The notes below the pieces were generated by a model, which was not told the DNA's origin, ran no database searches, and saw nothing but the letters and a program-made list of their open reading frames with translations. A DNA stretch of 64,000 nt from Agaricicola taiwanensis (GTDB taxonomy: Bacteria; Pseudomonadota; Alphaproteobacteria; Rhizobiales; Methylopilaceae): NCBI RefSeq assembly GCF_014635245.1, contig NZ_BMCP01000002.1, forward strand, positions 1,054,001 to 1,118,000, given 5' to 3'. The position numbers were made by a program, and so were the translations under genes. This document shows, in pieces, positions 1 through 8,398 of the stretch. How positions within the stretch are numbered: the stretch's first letter is position 1; the number at the start of each line of letters is the position of its first letter.

Positions 1-1726
1 CCTCTCCCTTGGCCTGTGCCAGGGCCGCCGGCAGGTCCGGGTCCTGCATGAAGCCGTAGGTGATCTCCAGCTTGTAAAAATCCGGCGTCAGCGATGACAG
101 TTGAAGGCGATCCTCGGGACCTATGTAGGGCACCGGCGCCGTGTGGATGGTCACCACGACGTTCTTCTCGTGCAGGACCTTGTTGTGCTTCAGGTTGTGC
201 AGCAGCGCCGGCGGCGTGATGTCGGGCGTGCTGGTCATGAACATGGCCGTGCCACGCACACGCGCCGCCGAACTGTTCTCCAGCGTCGGCAGAAAGTCTA
301 TCAGGGGGACGCTGTCGCGTTTCAGCTTGTCGGCCAGAAGCTTGGTGCCGCGCATCCAGGTCCACATGGCGACGATGATCAGCGCGCCGAGGATGAGCGG
401 TATATAGCCGCCGTCGGCGATCTTGAGCAGGTTTGCCGCCAGGAAGGTGCTGTCGACGACCAGGAAAGGCAGCAGTGTCAGCAGCGCCAGCGGCATGCCC
501 CATTTCCAGCATTTGGCCACCACCACCACCGCCAGAAGCGACGTCACGATCATGGTGCCGGTCACGGCGATGCCGTAGGCCGAGGCTAGTGAGCTGGAAT
601 CCTGAAACACGATGATGAGCGTCAGAACCCCGGCGAGCATCAGCCAGTTGACCTTGGGCAGATAGATCTGGCCGCTTTCCGTCTCCGAGGTGTGCTCGAC
701 CTCCAGGTGCGGCAGGATGCCGAGCTGCATGGCCTGCCGTGTGAGTGAGAAGGCGCCCGTGATGACGGCCTGGCCCGCGATCACGGTGGCGGCGGTGGCA
801 AGGAGCACCAGAGGCAGGCGGGCCCAATCCGGCGCTGAGAGGAAGAACAGATTGCTGATGGCTTCCGGACTGTCGAGGGCGAAGGCGCCCTGCCCGAGAT
901 AATTGAGCACCAGGGATGGGCAGACGACAGTGAGCCAGGCCATGCGGATCGGTCCGCGTCCGAAGTGACCCATGTCGGCATAAAGGGCCTCGGCGCCGGT
1001 GACCGCCAGAAACACCGCGCCCAGGACAGTGAAGCCGATGATGCCGTGGCCGAACAGAAAGCCGATGGCATGCACTGGATTGAGCGCGTGCAGGATCTGC
1101 GGCGCGTCGCCGATATGGATCAGCCCGATCAGGGCCAGCGCGAGGAACCAGACGGTCATGATGGGGCCAAACAAGGCGCCGACCTTGCCGGTGCCGAAGG
1201 ATTGCACCGCATAGAGCAGGACGATGATGGTGATCGCGATTGGCACCACGAAGCTGTCGACCTCGGGATTGGTGACCTTGAGGCCCTCCACCGCCGACAG
1301 CACCGAGATCGCTGGTGTCAGTATGGCATCGCCATAGAACAGCGCCGCGCCGGTTACGGCGAGGCCCGTCACGATTCGGCTCGGTTTTTTCAGGGACGAC
1401 TGCGCCAAAGCCATCAGGGCAAGCGTGCCACCCTCGCCGTGGTTGTCCGCCCGCAGGACCAGAAAGACATATTTCAGCGTGACGACCACCAGCAGCGACC
1501 AGACCAGCAGCGAGACGATGCCGATGATCTCCTCCTGCGAGGGCGAGCGCCCGATGTGCAGCAGCGACTCGCGCATGGCGTACAGCGGACTGGTGCCGAT
1601 ATCGCCATAGACGATGCCGATGCTGCCCAGCATCAACCACCAGAAGCGGCTGGGCGACGCCTCGGCTCCATGCGGCTGCGCATGCGCGAAATCGGCCCTT
1701 CCGGGAGCATTCGTCTGATCTGTCAT
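1..1726 (-). CDS. kup: Kup-family potassium uptake protein, C-terminus cut by window edge
   Basis: Inner-membrane K+ uptake permease of the KUP/HAK/KT family, probably a K+:H+ symporter. I translated it from the ATG at 1726; 575 residues are visible before the window ends. The family hallmark GDIGTSPLY lies at residues 41-49 and is followed by about twelve hydrophobic segments. Family members have about 620-630 residues, so only the cytoplasmic C-terminal tail is missing; this is a window effect and not a truncation. It is the last gene of a minus-strand run (mgtE, ivd, ydcF-like). The 79-base gap upstream carries an EcfG-type stress promoter pointing at it, so K+ uptake may be induced in the general stress response (inference). 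Family call very secure. Confidence 0.95.
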   Translation of the reverse strand, partial: MTDQTNAPGRADFAHAQPHGAEASPSRFWWLMLGSIGIVYGDIGTSPLYAMRESLLHIGRSPSQEEIIGIVSLLVWSLLVVVTLKYVFLVLRADNHGEGGTLALMALAQSSLKKPSRIVTGLAVTGAALFYGDAILTPAISVLSAVEGLKVTNPEVDSFVVPIAITIIVLLYAVQSFGTGKVGALFGPIMTVWFLALALIGLIHIGDAPQILHALNPVHAIGFLFGHGIIGFTVLGAVFLAVTGAEALYADMGHFGRGPIRMAWLTVVCPSLVLNYLGQGAFALDSPEAISNLFFLSAPDWARLPLVLLATAATVIAGQAVITGAFSLTRQAMQLGILPHLEVEHTSETESGQIYLPKVNWLMLAGVLTLIIVFQDSSSLASAYGIAVTGTMIVTSLLAVVVVAKCWKWGMPLALLTLLPFLVVDSTFLAANLLKIADGGYIPLILGALIIVAMWTWMRGTKLLADKLKRDSVPLIDFLPTLENSSAARVRGTAMFMTSTPDITPPALLHNLKHNKVLHEKNVVVTIHTAPVPYIGPEDRLQLSSLTPDFYKLEITYGFMQDPDLPAALAQAKGE

Positions 1727-1779
1727 GGGATGCTGGGAGCTGCGCCGGTTCGCCTGGCGAGTTGACATCGACCGCGTTC

Positions 1780-1804
1780 AACGCGCGACGATCAGCTGTG
1801 TTCC
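1780..1804 (-). promoter_or_regulatory. EcfG-type (general stress sigma) promoter upstream of kup
   Basis: On the minus strand GGAAC (1804-1800) is followed by 16 bases and CGTT (1783-1780), matching the alphaproteobacterial EcfG consensus GGAAC-N16/17-CGTT. It starts directly after the stop codon of the upstream ydcF-like gene and would give a leader of about 47 bases before the kup ATG. It overlaps a small palindrome, CGCGTT-C-AACGCG. No experimental proof is available from sequence. Confidence 0.6.
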
Positions 1805-1805
1805 G

Positions 1806-2606
1806 TTACAGCGGCGCGGGAACGAGAGCGTCGGTATAGCCGGTTATACGGTAGACGAAAAGCCCGACCCATTCCCGAACGGCGATGTCGACCCGCCGGA
1901 GCCCCTCGCCCACCGAGCGAAAGGGCCGCGTCATGTCCTCATAGCCACGGGTGCGGTAATCGACCGGAAAGGCGTCGACCGGAAAGCCGGCGGCGCGGAA
2001 GCAGCCGACGGACCGGGGCATGTGATAAGCGGATGTCACCAGCAGCCACCGCTCGCCGGCGCCGGGATTGACCAGGTCACGGCTAAAGACGGCGTTCTCA
2101 CGGGTGTTGCGCGATCGATCCTCAAGCGTGATCCGCTCGGGTGCGATGCCGAAGCTCTCGAACATGCGCGCCGCTACCTGCGCCTCGGTGGCGCCGCTGT
2201 AGAACAGCGTTCCCTGCCCGCCGGAGAAGACGATGCGAGCCTCCGGATAGCGTTTGGCCAGTTCCGCGATCACCGTCAGCCTCTCGGCCGATTCATTGAG
2301 GGCTACTTCCCCCCGCGCGCCGGCGACGATGGTGTCGAACGAGCCACCCAGCACGACGATGCCGGCGACGGGGCGATTGTCGTTTTCAGCAGGCTTTGGA
2401 AAGCGATCCTCAAGAACCAACAGCAGAATGTTGCCAAGCGGCGATAAGCCGAGGACGGCGAGTGTCAGCACCGAGATGACAAGAAGGGCGCCGCCGAGCC
2501 GGACCCAGCCCGCGAATAGCGCCAGCGCACCAACCAGCCCTATGGAGATCATGAGATTGGAGGGCAGAGCAAAGAACCCGAGGACCTTCGACAACGCAAA
2601 AAACAT
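1806..2606 (-). CDS. YdcF/ElyC-like DUF218 membrane protein
   Basis: 266 residues. Two hydrophobic segments (about residues 12-34 and 38-65) anchor it in the inner membrane; the rest is a DUF218 (SanA/ElyC/YdcF) domain. Family signatures visible are GIVVLGGS (82-89), the acidic/Arg/Asn run EDRSRNTREN (162-171) and TSAYHMPR (191-198). Two-helix-plus-DUF218 architecture resembles ElyC, which in E. coli influences envelope precursor (undecaprenyl-linked) metabolism, but the biochemical activity of the family is not settled. It starts 21 bases after the acyl-CoA dehydrogenase and may be co-transcribed with it. Family secure; exact role unknown. Confidence 0.85.
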   Translation of the reverse strand: MFFALSKVLGFFALPSNLMISIGLVGALALFAGWVRLGGALLVISVLTLAVLGLSPLGNILLLVLEDRFPKPAENDNRPVAGIVVLGGSFDTIVAGARGEVALNESAERLTVIAELAKRYPEARIVFSGGQGTLFYSGATEAQVAARMFESFGIAPERITLEDRSRNTRENAVFSRDLVNPGAGERWLLVTSAYHMPRSVGCFRAAGFPVDAFPVDYRTRGYEDMTRPFRSVGEGLRRVDIAVREWVGLFVYRITGYTDALVPAPL

Positions 2607-2627
2607 CAGGCCCCCAGAAACGCCACG

Positions 2628-3800
2628 TCAGCTTGCTTTGCCGAAAAGTTCGCGTCCGATCAACATGCGGCGAATTTCGCTGGTTCCGGCACCGATCTCG
2701 TAAAGCTTGGCATCGCGCAGGAGACGGCCAGTCGGATAATCATTGATGTAGCCATTGCCACCGAGAAGCTGAATGGCATCAAGCGCGACTTTGGTCGCCT
2801 GTTCCGCCGCGAACAGAATCGCGCCGGCCGCATCCTCACGTGTGGTTTCGCCGCGATCGCAAGCCTTCGCCACCGCGTAGACATAGGCCTTGGCGGCGTT
2901 CATGGTCACATACATGTCGGCAAGCTTGCCCTGCACGAGCTGGAACGAACCGATGGGTTCGCCGAACTGCCGGCGCTCATGGACGTAAGGCATCACCACA
3001 TCGAGCGCGGCTTGCATAATTCCCAGCGGTCCGGCTGCCAGCACGGCCCGTTCGTAGTCGAGACCCGACATCAGGACATTAACGCCGCGGCCAACAGCAC
3101 CGAGGATGTTCTCCTCCGGAACCTCGCAGTCCTGAAAGACGAGTTCGCAGGTGTCGGAGCCGCGCATGCCGAGCTTGTCGAGCTTCTGCGCGGTGGAGAA
3201 GCCGGCGAAGCCCTTCTCGATCAGGAAGGCGGTGATGCCGCGAGGTCCCGCACCCGGATCGGTTTTGGCATAGACCACCAGCACGTCGGCGCCGGGACCG
3301 TTGGTGATCCACATCTTGTTGCCGTTGAGCACATAGCGATCGCCGCGCTTCTCGGCGCGCGTTTTCATCGAGACGACATCCGAGCCGGCCCCCGGCTCCG
3401 ACATGGCGAGCGCCCCCAGATGTTCGCCGGAGATCAGCTTCGGCAGGTAGCGGCGTTTTTGCTCCTCGCTGCCGTTCCGGCGGATCTGATTGACGCAGAG
3501 ATTGGAATGAGCGCCGTAGGAAAGCCCCACGGAGGCACTGGCCCGGGAGACTTCCTCCATGGCCACCACATGTTCCAGATAGCCCAGGCCCGAGCCACCA
3601 TGGTCCTCGTCCACGGTGATGCCATGGAGGCCGAGGTCGCCCATCCGGGGCCAAAGGTCGCGAGGGAAGCTGTTGGTGCGGTCGATCTCTTCTGCTCTGG
3701 GCGCGATGTTTTCGGCGGCGAAGGCCTGCACGCTGTCGCGGATCGCGTCGGCGGTTTCTCCCAGATCGAAGTTGAACGGGCGCATGGTGTTGGCGAGCAT
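2628..3800 (-). CDS. ivd: Isovaleryl-CoA dehydrogenase
   Basis: FAD-dependent acyl-CoA dehydrogenase, 390 residues (full family length). It oxidises isovaleryl-CoA to 3-methylcrotonyl-CoA in leucine degradation, passing electrons to ETF. The catalytic glutamate sits in SGLDYER (E250), the position used by isovaleryl-CoA dehydrogenases, while the alternative position near the C-terminus reads YEIGAGTSE, with no Glu where MCAD-type enzymes have theirs. FAD-binding motifs [11 protein letters not shown] (131-141) and KMWITNG (162-168) and the C-terminal QLLGGNGY are present. Start: ATG at 3800 after a good GGGAGG site. The usual partners (methylcrotonyl-CoA carboxylase, lyase) are not in the window. 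Substrate assignment is by motif, not proof. Confidence 0.88.
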   Translation of the reverse strand: MLANTMRPFNFDLGETADAIRDSVQAFAAENIAPRAEEIDRTNSFPRDLWPRMGDLGLHGITVDEDHGGSGLGYLEHVVAMEEVSRASASVGLSYGAHSNLCVNQIRRNGSEEQKRRYLPKLISGEHLGALAMSEPGAGSDVVSMKTRAEKRGDRYVLNGNKMWITNGPGADVLVVYAKTDPGAGPRGITAFLIEKGFAGFSTAQKLDKLGMRGSDTCELVFQDCEVPEENILGAVGRGVNVLMSGLDYERAVLAAGPLGIMQAALDVVMPYVHERRQFGEPIGSFQLVQGKLADMYVTMNAAKAYVYAVAKACDRGETTREDAAGAILFAAEQATKVALDAIQLLGGNGYINDYPTGRLLRDAKLYEIGAGTSEIRRMLIGRELFGKAS

Positions 3801-3816
3801 GACGCACCTCCCTGAA

Positions 3817-3847
3817 CCGGCTTTGCCGGGGAGCCTACAGGCTCCCC
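3817..3847 (-). terminator. Overlapping hairpins between mgtE and ivd
   Basis: A perfect 8-bp stem GGGGAGCC/GGCTCCCC with loop TACA (3828-3847), overlapping by two bases a second small hairpin CCGGC-TTT-GCCGG (3817-3829). They lie just after the mgtE stop on the minus strand and before the ivd ribosome binding site. There is no T-run, so this may be an attenuator or mRNA-processing hairpin rather than a classic terminator. Confidence 0.35.
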
Positions 3848-3859
3848 CTCAGCTTGTCT

Positions 3860-5278
3860 TCAAAAGCCGATGCCGAACCACCAGGCGGCCAGCCCAAGAA
3901 AGGCGAAAAAGCCGACGACATCGGTGACCGTGGTGAGGAAGACGGGCGAGGCCACGGCGGGATCAAGCTTGAAACGATCGAGCGTCAAGGGAATGAGAAC
4001 GCCGAAGCATCCGGCCACGACCATGTTTATGATGAGGGCAACCCCGATGACCGCGCCGAGTTGAAGATCGGAAAACCACATGCCGGCGACCGTCCCGATC
4101 ATCAAAGCCAGCATGCCGCCGTTGAGAAGCCCCACGCAGGCCTCTCGCCAAAGGACCCGAGGGGCCTGCCGCCGGCTGATCTCGCGCGCCGCCAGGGCTC
4201 GCACCGTCACGGTCATGGCCTGCGTCCCGGCGTTTCCGCCCATGGAGGCGACGATGGGCATGAGGACGGCCAGCGCCACCATGCGCTCGATGGTGCCATC
4301 GAAGAGACCGATTACAGACGCTGCCACGAAGGCGGTGAACATGTTGAAGAAGAGCCAAGGAAACCGACTGCGGATAATGGCGGGAACACGGTCGGACAGC
4401 TCCTCGTCGCCGACGCCGCCGAGGGCACGGATATCCTCTTCCGCCTCTTCCTGGATGACGTCGACAATGTCGTCGATGGTGAGCACGCCGACGAGGCGGC
4501 CGTTCTCGTCGACCACCGGCGCCGACACCAGGTTATAGCGCTCGAACAGGCGCGCGGCCTCTTCCTGATCCTCGGTCGCCGCGACCCGCCGGACCTCGCT
4601 GTCGAGGATCTGTTCGATACGGGTCTGCCGTTTCGAGCGCAGCAGCTTGTCGAGTGCCAAGGTGCCCAGGAGCTTGTAGAAAGGATCGATCACGAAGACC
4701 TCATAGAAGGTCTCCGGCAGGTCCTTGGCATCCCGGAAGTAATCGATCACCTGCCCCACGCTCCAATAGGCGGGCACGGCGATGAAGTCAGTCTGCATGC
4801 GGCGGCCGGCCGATTCTTCCGGTAGATCGAGGCTGCGCAGCAGCGCGGCGCGGTCGAGAACCGGCAGGCGATCCAGAATTTCGGCGCGATCTTCCGCATC
4901 GAGGTCTTCGAGGATGTAGACGGCGTCGTCGGAATCGAGATCGCGCATGCCTTCGACGACGGTTTCCGTCGGCAGTTCCTCCAGGATCTGCACGCGGACG
5001 TTTTCGTCGAGCTCGGTCAGTGCCGTGAAATCGAAGTCGGCACCGAGAAGCTGGATGAAGATGGGTCGGTGCTCTGGATCGAGCGCCTCGATGAGGTCGG
5101 CGACGTCAGCCTCGTGGGCGACGTCCGCCATCAACTGCTTCAGCTGATCGGCGGCGGCGGCGTCGATCGCTTCGCGGATCGCGTCGGTGAAAGCGGCTGA
5201 GATATGTCCTTCGGCGTCGCGCAGCGCGCCTGCCCCGGTCACGGCTTCATCCTCGGTGATGCGATCGGTATCGCTCAA
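3860..5278 (-). CDS. mgtE: MgtE magnesium transporter/channel
   Basis: 472 residues in the full MgtE layout: an N-terminal acidic helical MgtE_N domain (about 25-135, rich in Asp/Glu-Leu repeats), two CBS domains (about 140-265), and a five-helix membrane domain (about 320-470) with the conserved MPIVASMGGNAGTQ segment that lines the ion pore. In the family the cytoplasmic domains sense Mg2+ and close the pore at high concentration. The open frame begins with TTG at 5278 (no good ATG nearby and only a weak ribosome binding site), so the exact start is uncertain. It heads a minus-strand run with ivd downstream, separated by hairpins. Confidence 0.93.
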   Translation of the reverse strand: MSDTDRITEDEAVTGAGALRDAEGHISAAFTDAIREAIDAAAADQLKQLMADVAHEADVADLIEALDPEHRPIFIQLLGADFDFTALTELDENVRVQILEELPTETVVEGMRDLDSDDAVYILEDLDAEDRAEILDRLPVLDRAALLRSLDLPEESAGRRMQTDFIAVPAYWSVGQVIDYFRDAKDLPETFYEVFVIDPFYKLLGTLALDKLLRSKRQTRIEQILDSEVRRVAATEDQEEAARLFERYNLVSAPVVDENGRLVGVLTIDDIVDVIQEEAEEDIRALGGVGDEELSDRVPAIIRSRFPWLFFNMFTAFVAASVIGLFDGTIERMVALAVLMPIVASMGGNAGTQAMTVTVRALAAREISRRQAPRVLWREACVGLLNGGMLALMIGTVAGMWFSDLQLGAVIGVALIINMVVAGCFGVLIPLTLDRFKLDPAVASPVFLTTVTDVVGFFAFLGLAAWWFGIGF

Positions 5279-5380
5279 AGCCGCGCTCGCTTTCGAGTGG
5301 TGAGAAGTGCTTCAGCAAGCCGAGGCCCGCTGCCAGCTTGCCACGGTCCTGCCGCTGCATGAAGAGGCGATGACAATCGG

Positions 5381-5415
5381 ACAAAACGAAATCGGCGGCT
5401 CAAGAGCCGCCGATT
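5381..5415 (-). terminator. Rho-independent terminator of tRNA-Leu
   Basis: Perfect 12-bp inverted repeat AATCGGCGGCTC/GAGCCGCCGATT (5390-5401 and 5404-5415) about 25 bases past the tRNA 3' end. On the minus strand it is followed by a T-rich tail, TTTCGTTTTGT. Confidence 0.75.
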
Positions 5416-5439
5416 GCATCCCATCCGGGATCAGGAATG

Positions 5440-5524
5440 TGGTGCGGTCGAGAAGACTCGAACTTCCACGGGTTGCCCCACAGCGACCTCAACGCTGCGC
5501 GTCTACCAATTCCGCCACGACCGC
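5440..5524 (-). tRNA. tRNA-Leu (anticodon GAG)
   Basis: 85 bases including an encoded CCA. The acceptor stem GCGGTCG pairs with CGACCGC; the anticodon stem CAGCG/CGCTG encloses loop TTGAGGT, anticodon GAG, reading CUC and CUU leucine codons. A long variable arm marks a class II tRNA, and the T-loop GTTCGAGTC is standard. A strong terminator follows. The neighbours are not phage or island genes, so there is no sign that this tRNA hosts an integrated element. Confidence 0.95.
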
Positions 5525-5557
5525 AAAAGCCGCGCGATCTCGCCGCGCGGCGGCACC

Positions 5558-5585
5558 ATGTAACAAAACACTTACCCCGCCTCAA
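5558..5585 (-). promoter_or_regulatory. Candidate sigma-70 promoter for tRNA-Leu
   Basis: TTGAGG (5585-5580), 16-base spacer, TTACAT (5563-5558) on the minus strand, about 33 bases before the mature tRNA 5' end. Spacing to the gene is typical; hexamer matches are moderate. Confidence 0.35.
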
Positions 5586-5603
5586 GGGGAGAATGCGTGT
5601 TTT

Positions 5604-5834
5604 TCAAGTTCGCTTGATAAGCTCCCGCACCTCGACACCGATCCTGTTGCCGCTGACGACCACACTGCCCTTTGCGACAGGCGTGTCATTGGCGAGGATG
5701 ATCACATCATCTTCTTCGGTTGCGTCGAGTTCGATCACCGCGCCGCGGCCCATGCGCAGCAGCTGGTGGATGGGCATGGAGGTCCCGCCGAGGATCACTG
5801 AAATATCAATCTTGACGGTATCGACAATGGCCAC
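5604..5834 (-). CDS. Stand-alone FliN/SpoA-domain protein (FliN-like)
   Basis: 76 residues that consist almost entirely of one SpoA (FliN C-terminal) domain: an N-terminal strand [20 protein letters not shown], then [10 protein letters not shown], and a C-terminal [15 protein letters not shown]. FliN forms the lower ring of the flagellar switch complex (C-ring); full FliN proteins have an extra N-terminal region that is missing here. The start is a GTG at 5834 after a strong AGGAGA site seven bases upstream. No other flagellar or type III secretion gene is in the window. It could be the organism's working FliN encoded away from the main cluster, a minor C-ring component, or a repurposed SpoA domain. 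It is divergent from lipB. Confidence 0.8.
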   Translation of the reverse strand: MAIVDTVKIDISVILGGTSMPIHQLLRMGRGAVIELDATEEDDVIILANDTPVAKGSVVVSGNRIGVEVRELIKRT

Positions 5835-5893
5835 GACATGTTCTCCTGCCGCAAAGCGGCTTTACGACACGGCACCACGGGCACGGTTACTCC

Positions 5894-6625
5894 ATGGTTA
5901 ACGAATCCTGTAATTTCTCCGGCGCGGCTGGCAGCGCTCCGATCGAATGGCGCGTCACGCCGGGCCTCACTCCCTATGCCGCCGCCGTCGCCGCCATGGA
6001 AGAACGTGTGGCCCGCATTCTCCGCGGCGAAGCTCCGGAGCTGGTCTGGTTCGTTGAGCATCCGCCGCTCTATAGCGCGGGGACCGGAGCACGCGAGCAG
6101 GATCTCGTTGATCCGGAACGCTTTCCCGTGCATCGCACCGGCCGCGGCGGCCAATACACCTATCATGGACCCGGGCAGCGCGTGGCCTATGTGATGCTCG
6201 ATCTGGCGAAGCGCCGGCAGGACGTAAGAGCCTATGTGTGCGCTCTTGAGGCTTGGATCATCAACGCCCTTGATCGGTTCAACATCGATGGCGAGCGCCG
6301 GGACGGCCGGATCGGGGTGTGGGTGCGGCGGCCCGAGAAGGGCGTTGCTGCTGAAGACAAGATCGCGGCCATCGGCGTCCGCGTGCGCCGATGGGTCAGC
6401 TTTCATGGCATCAGCCTCAATGTGGAACCCGATCTCAGCCATTACGGCGGTATCGTGCCCTGTGGCATTACGCAGCATGGCGTGACGAGCCTCGTCGACC
6501 TTGGCCGCCCCGTGACCATGGACGAGGCCGACGCCGCCCTGATGGCGGCCTTCCCCGCCACCTTTGGCCCGATTGTGGCTGCCGAGGGCGATCCACAGGA
6601 ACTGGCCGTCACAGAGTCGGCCTGA
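5894..6625 (+). CDS. lipB: Lipoyl(octanoyl) transferase
   Basis: LipB moves the octanoyl group from octanoyl-ACP to the lipoyl domains of 2-oxoacid dehydrogenases and GcvH, the first step of lipoate synthesis. 243 residues. Visible motifs: [16 protein letters not shown] (80-95), the lysine of KIAAIGVR (K156) and the thioester cysteine in GIVPCGI (C190). An insert [11 protein letters not shown] precedes the Lys, a spacing seen in alphaproteobacterial LipB. Start ATG 5894; a later in-frame ATG would remove part of the fold. Its last 17 bases overlap the 3' end of the convergent acylphosphatase gene. Confidence 0.94.
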   Translation: MVNESCNFSGAAGSAPIEWRVTPGLTPYAAAVAAMEERVARILRGEAPELVWFVEHPPLYSAGTGAREQDLVDPERFPVHRTGRGGQYTYHGPGQRVAYVMLDLAKRRQDVRAYVCALEAWIINALDRFNIDGERRDGRIGVWVRRPEKGVAAEDKIAAIGVRVRRWVSFHGISLNVEPDLSHYGGIVPCGITQHGVTSLVDLGRPVTMDEADAALMAAFPATFGPIVAAEGDPQELAVTESA

Positions 6626-6893
6626 CCTCCATCACATCGGGCATGGCCTCGGCGCGCGCGATGGGCGTTGTTCGCACCCGGGTGACATGGGCGAAGGCCG
6701 GTCCCTGATGCGCCGCCCGTTCGATGGCGGTGAGCGCGTCATCGGCGCCGCAGACCTCCGCTTCAACGGACCCATCGCGGCGATTGCGCACCCATCCCCT
6801 GAGGCCGAGGGCTTCCGCCTCTTCGCGGAACCAGGCGCGATAGCCAACACCCTGCACCTTACCGGTGATTTCAAATCTTCTGACGTTCTGCAC
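6609..6893 (-). CDS. acyP: Acylphosphatase
   Basis: Small hydrolase of acyl-phosphates. I place the start at a GTG at 6893 because a GGAGG site lies just upstream and the resulting 94 residues match the usual family length; longer TTG/GTG starts up to 6938 are possible. The signature [14 protein letters not shown] carries the phosphate-binding arginine (R in GYRAW) and [12 protein letters not shown] carries the catalytic asparagine, so the enzyme should be active. It lies immediately downstream of the Tat-exported small protein (separate or overlapping depending on start), implying one transcript. Physiological substrate unknown, as for most bacterial acylphosphatases. Confidence 0.9.
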   Translation of the reverse strand: MQNVRRFEITGKVQGVGYRAWFREEAEALGLRGWVRNRRDGSVEAEVCGADDALTAIERAAHQGPAFAHVTRVRTTPIARAEAMPDVMEVRPTL

Positions 6894-6910
6894 CCTCGCC
6901 TCCACCAATC

Positions 6911-7201
6911 TCAAACGAGGCCTGCCGCCCGGCGCCAACCATCAGGGAAGCCTTGTTCAGGCGTCGTCATCAATCCGGAAAAGGGGCTTTTCGGATTGGT
7001 GCAACGGCCCTTGGCACCGGCGGCAACGATGACACCGTTTCGGTTCATCGAAGGCAGCCGCGGCCCCTTCCAATAAGCGCAGGTTGCGCAGATACGGGAT
7101 GTGGAGGGCAGGATCGAGGCCGCCGTCGCGGGACGCGGCAGCCCCACCACGGCCGCGAAGAAGGAAAGCCTGCCGAAGTCGCGCCGTGTGAAACTGGGCA
7201 T
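6911..7201 (-). CDS. Small Tat-exported protein with CxxC...C motif, unknown function
   Basis: 96 residues. A twin-arginine signal (TRRDFGRLSFF, residues 5-15) is followed by a hydrophobic stretch and a probable cleavage near AATA-A (about 26-29), so the mature part is about 68 residues in the periplasm. Three cysteines remain: ICATCAYWKGPR (C38, C41) and GRCTNPKSP (C67). Aromatic and Pro residues flank them, and the end reads FPDGWRRA. A Tat signal with a CxxC pair suggests a folded, possibly metal or iron-sulfur binding protein, but a fourth cysteine is missing, so it is not a classical HiPIP. It precedes acylphosphatase in the same direction. I do not recognise a named family. Confidence 0.7.
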   Translation of the reverse strand: MPSFTRRDFGRLSFFAAVVGLPRPATAASILPSTSRICATCAYWKGPRLPSMNRNGVIVAAGAKGRCTNPKSPFSGLMTTPEQGFPDGWRRAAGLV

Positions 7202-7315
7202 TGAGAATCGTGTCTCCCTGATTCAGCCGCGAATCTATCGTGGTTTGCGCATCAGGGCCTAACGACAATCGCGAGAGGCGTTTACGTTGGCCTTGGGGAA
7301 AGGGATTCGGCAGCC

Positions 7316-8398
7316 ATGACAAAAAGCGCTTCAGTCCTCGTGGTGGGAGCCGGACCGGTTGGTCTTGCGGCGGCCATCGAGCTCCACAGGCGTGGGGTTC
7401 CCGTCCGCATCATCGATCAGGACCCCCGGCCGGTGAAGGAAAGCCGGGCCATCGGCATCAATCCGCGGACGCTGGAGTTGATGGAAGCCTCCGGCGCGAC
7501 AGAGCGCTTGATCGCGGCCGGCATCAAATTGCGCGGTGTGGTCCTCGTCGCCGGTGGGCGCGTTCGCGCCGAGGTGGATATCACGCGCCTGAAGCACCGT
7601 TTCAATTTCATGCTGGCGTTGCCCCAGGACAGAACGGAGGAAATTCTGGCACAGTGCCTCGCCGAGCGGGGGATCCCTGTGGAGCGCGGCGTCAGTTGTG
7701 TGGATGTCGCGGCCCATGCGACGGCGGCCGAGGCCGTATTGTCCGGTCCGGAAGGGCGCGAAGAGGTCGAGGCGGGATGGCTGGTGGCCGCCGATGGTGC
7801 GCACTCCATCGTGCGCAAGGCGCTGGACATCGGCTTTCCCGGTGCGCCCTACCCCTTCGAATGGAGCCTTGCCGACATCGATCTTGGCGGAGATGTCGAG
7901 ATGGATCGCGGCGAAATCCGGCTCGACGTCGGGCAGCCGGTCCTGATTCGGCTGCCAATCGGCCCGGGGCGTCACAGGCTGATCGCCAACGGCCCGGATG
8001 TCCTTGGGCTGGCGCCGCCTGAATGGCAGCCGGGTGCCATACACTGGCAGAGCAGTTTCAAGGTCAGCCACCGGCAAGTGCAGCGTCTCGGCGAGGGCCG
8101 CGTCCGGCTGATCGGAGACGCGGCGCACATCCATTCGCCGGCCGGGGCACGCGGCATGAACCTCGGCATCGAGGACGCAGCAACCCTTGCCGAACGCATC
8201 GCGGCCGGAGACCTCAAGGATTGGGATCGCGCCCGGCAGGCAAAAGCGGCAAAAGTCATACGCGAAAGCGACCGGCTGCAACGGCTGGCGACAGCCGATG
8301 GCGCCTTCGTGCGGCGCGCCGTGCCCCTCCTGGCCAGTATGGCCCTGGCGCTGCCACCGCTTCACAACCGTTTCGTGAAGACGCTGGCCGGGCTTTGA
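7316..8398 (+). CDS. FAD-dependent aromatic-hydroxylase-type monooxygenase
   Basis: 360-residue class A flavin monooxygenase of the UbiH/PHBH/PheA-TfdB superfamily. The N-terminal dinucleotide motif VVGAGPVGLAAAIELHRRG (9-27), the central DGAHSIVRKAL (DG motif, FAD/NADPH contact) and GRVRLIGDAAHIHSPAGARGMN (GD motif, FAD ribityl contact) are all intact. It lacks the C-terminal thioredoxin-like extension of phenol hydroxylases. Substrate cannot be told. Its stop overlaps the start of the next gene (TGATG at 8396-8400), so it is translationally coupled to a PP-loop ATPase. It is divergent from the Tat-exported protein across 114 bases. Confidence 0.85.
   Translation: MTKSASVLVVGAGPVGLAAAIELHRRGVPVRIIDQDPRPVKESRAIGINPRTLELMEASGATERLIAAGIKLRGVVLVAGGRVRAEVDITRLKHRFNFMLALPQDRTEEILAQCLAERGIPVERGVSCVDVAAHATAAEAVLSGPEGREEVEAGWLVAADGAHSIVRKALDIGFPGAPYPFEWSLADIDLGGDVEMDRGEIRLDVGQPVLIRLPIGPGRHRLIANGPDVLGLAPPEWQPGAIHWQSSFKVSHRQVQRLGEGRVRLIGDAAHIHSPAGARGMNLGIEDAATLAERIAAGDLKDWDRARQAKAAKVIRESDRLQRLATADGAFVRRAVPLLASMALALPPLHNRFVKTLAGL

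Noticed and set aside
1..1726. kup as a truncated pseudogene
   Set aside because: The frame is intact to the window edge; only the last 50 or so residues lie outside.
2979..3815. Long open frame on the plus strand opposite isovaleryl-CoA dehydrogenase
   Set aside because: It is an antisense shadow typical of GC-rich DNA: His/Gly/Arg rich, no recognisable motif and no ribosome binding site, while the minus-strand frame is a clear enzyme.
5440..5603. tRNA-Leu as an integration site for a genomic island
   Set aside because: No integrase, no direct repeat of the tRNA 3' end nearby and normal housekeeping genes on both sides.
6911..7201. Tat-exported small Cys protein as a high-potential iron-sulfur protein (HiPIP)
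   Set aside because: Only three cysteines (C38, C41, C67) are present; a HiPIP needs four with a different spacing.
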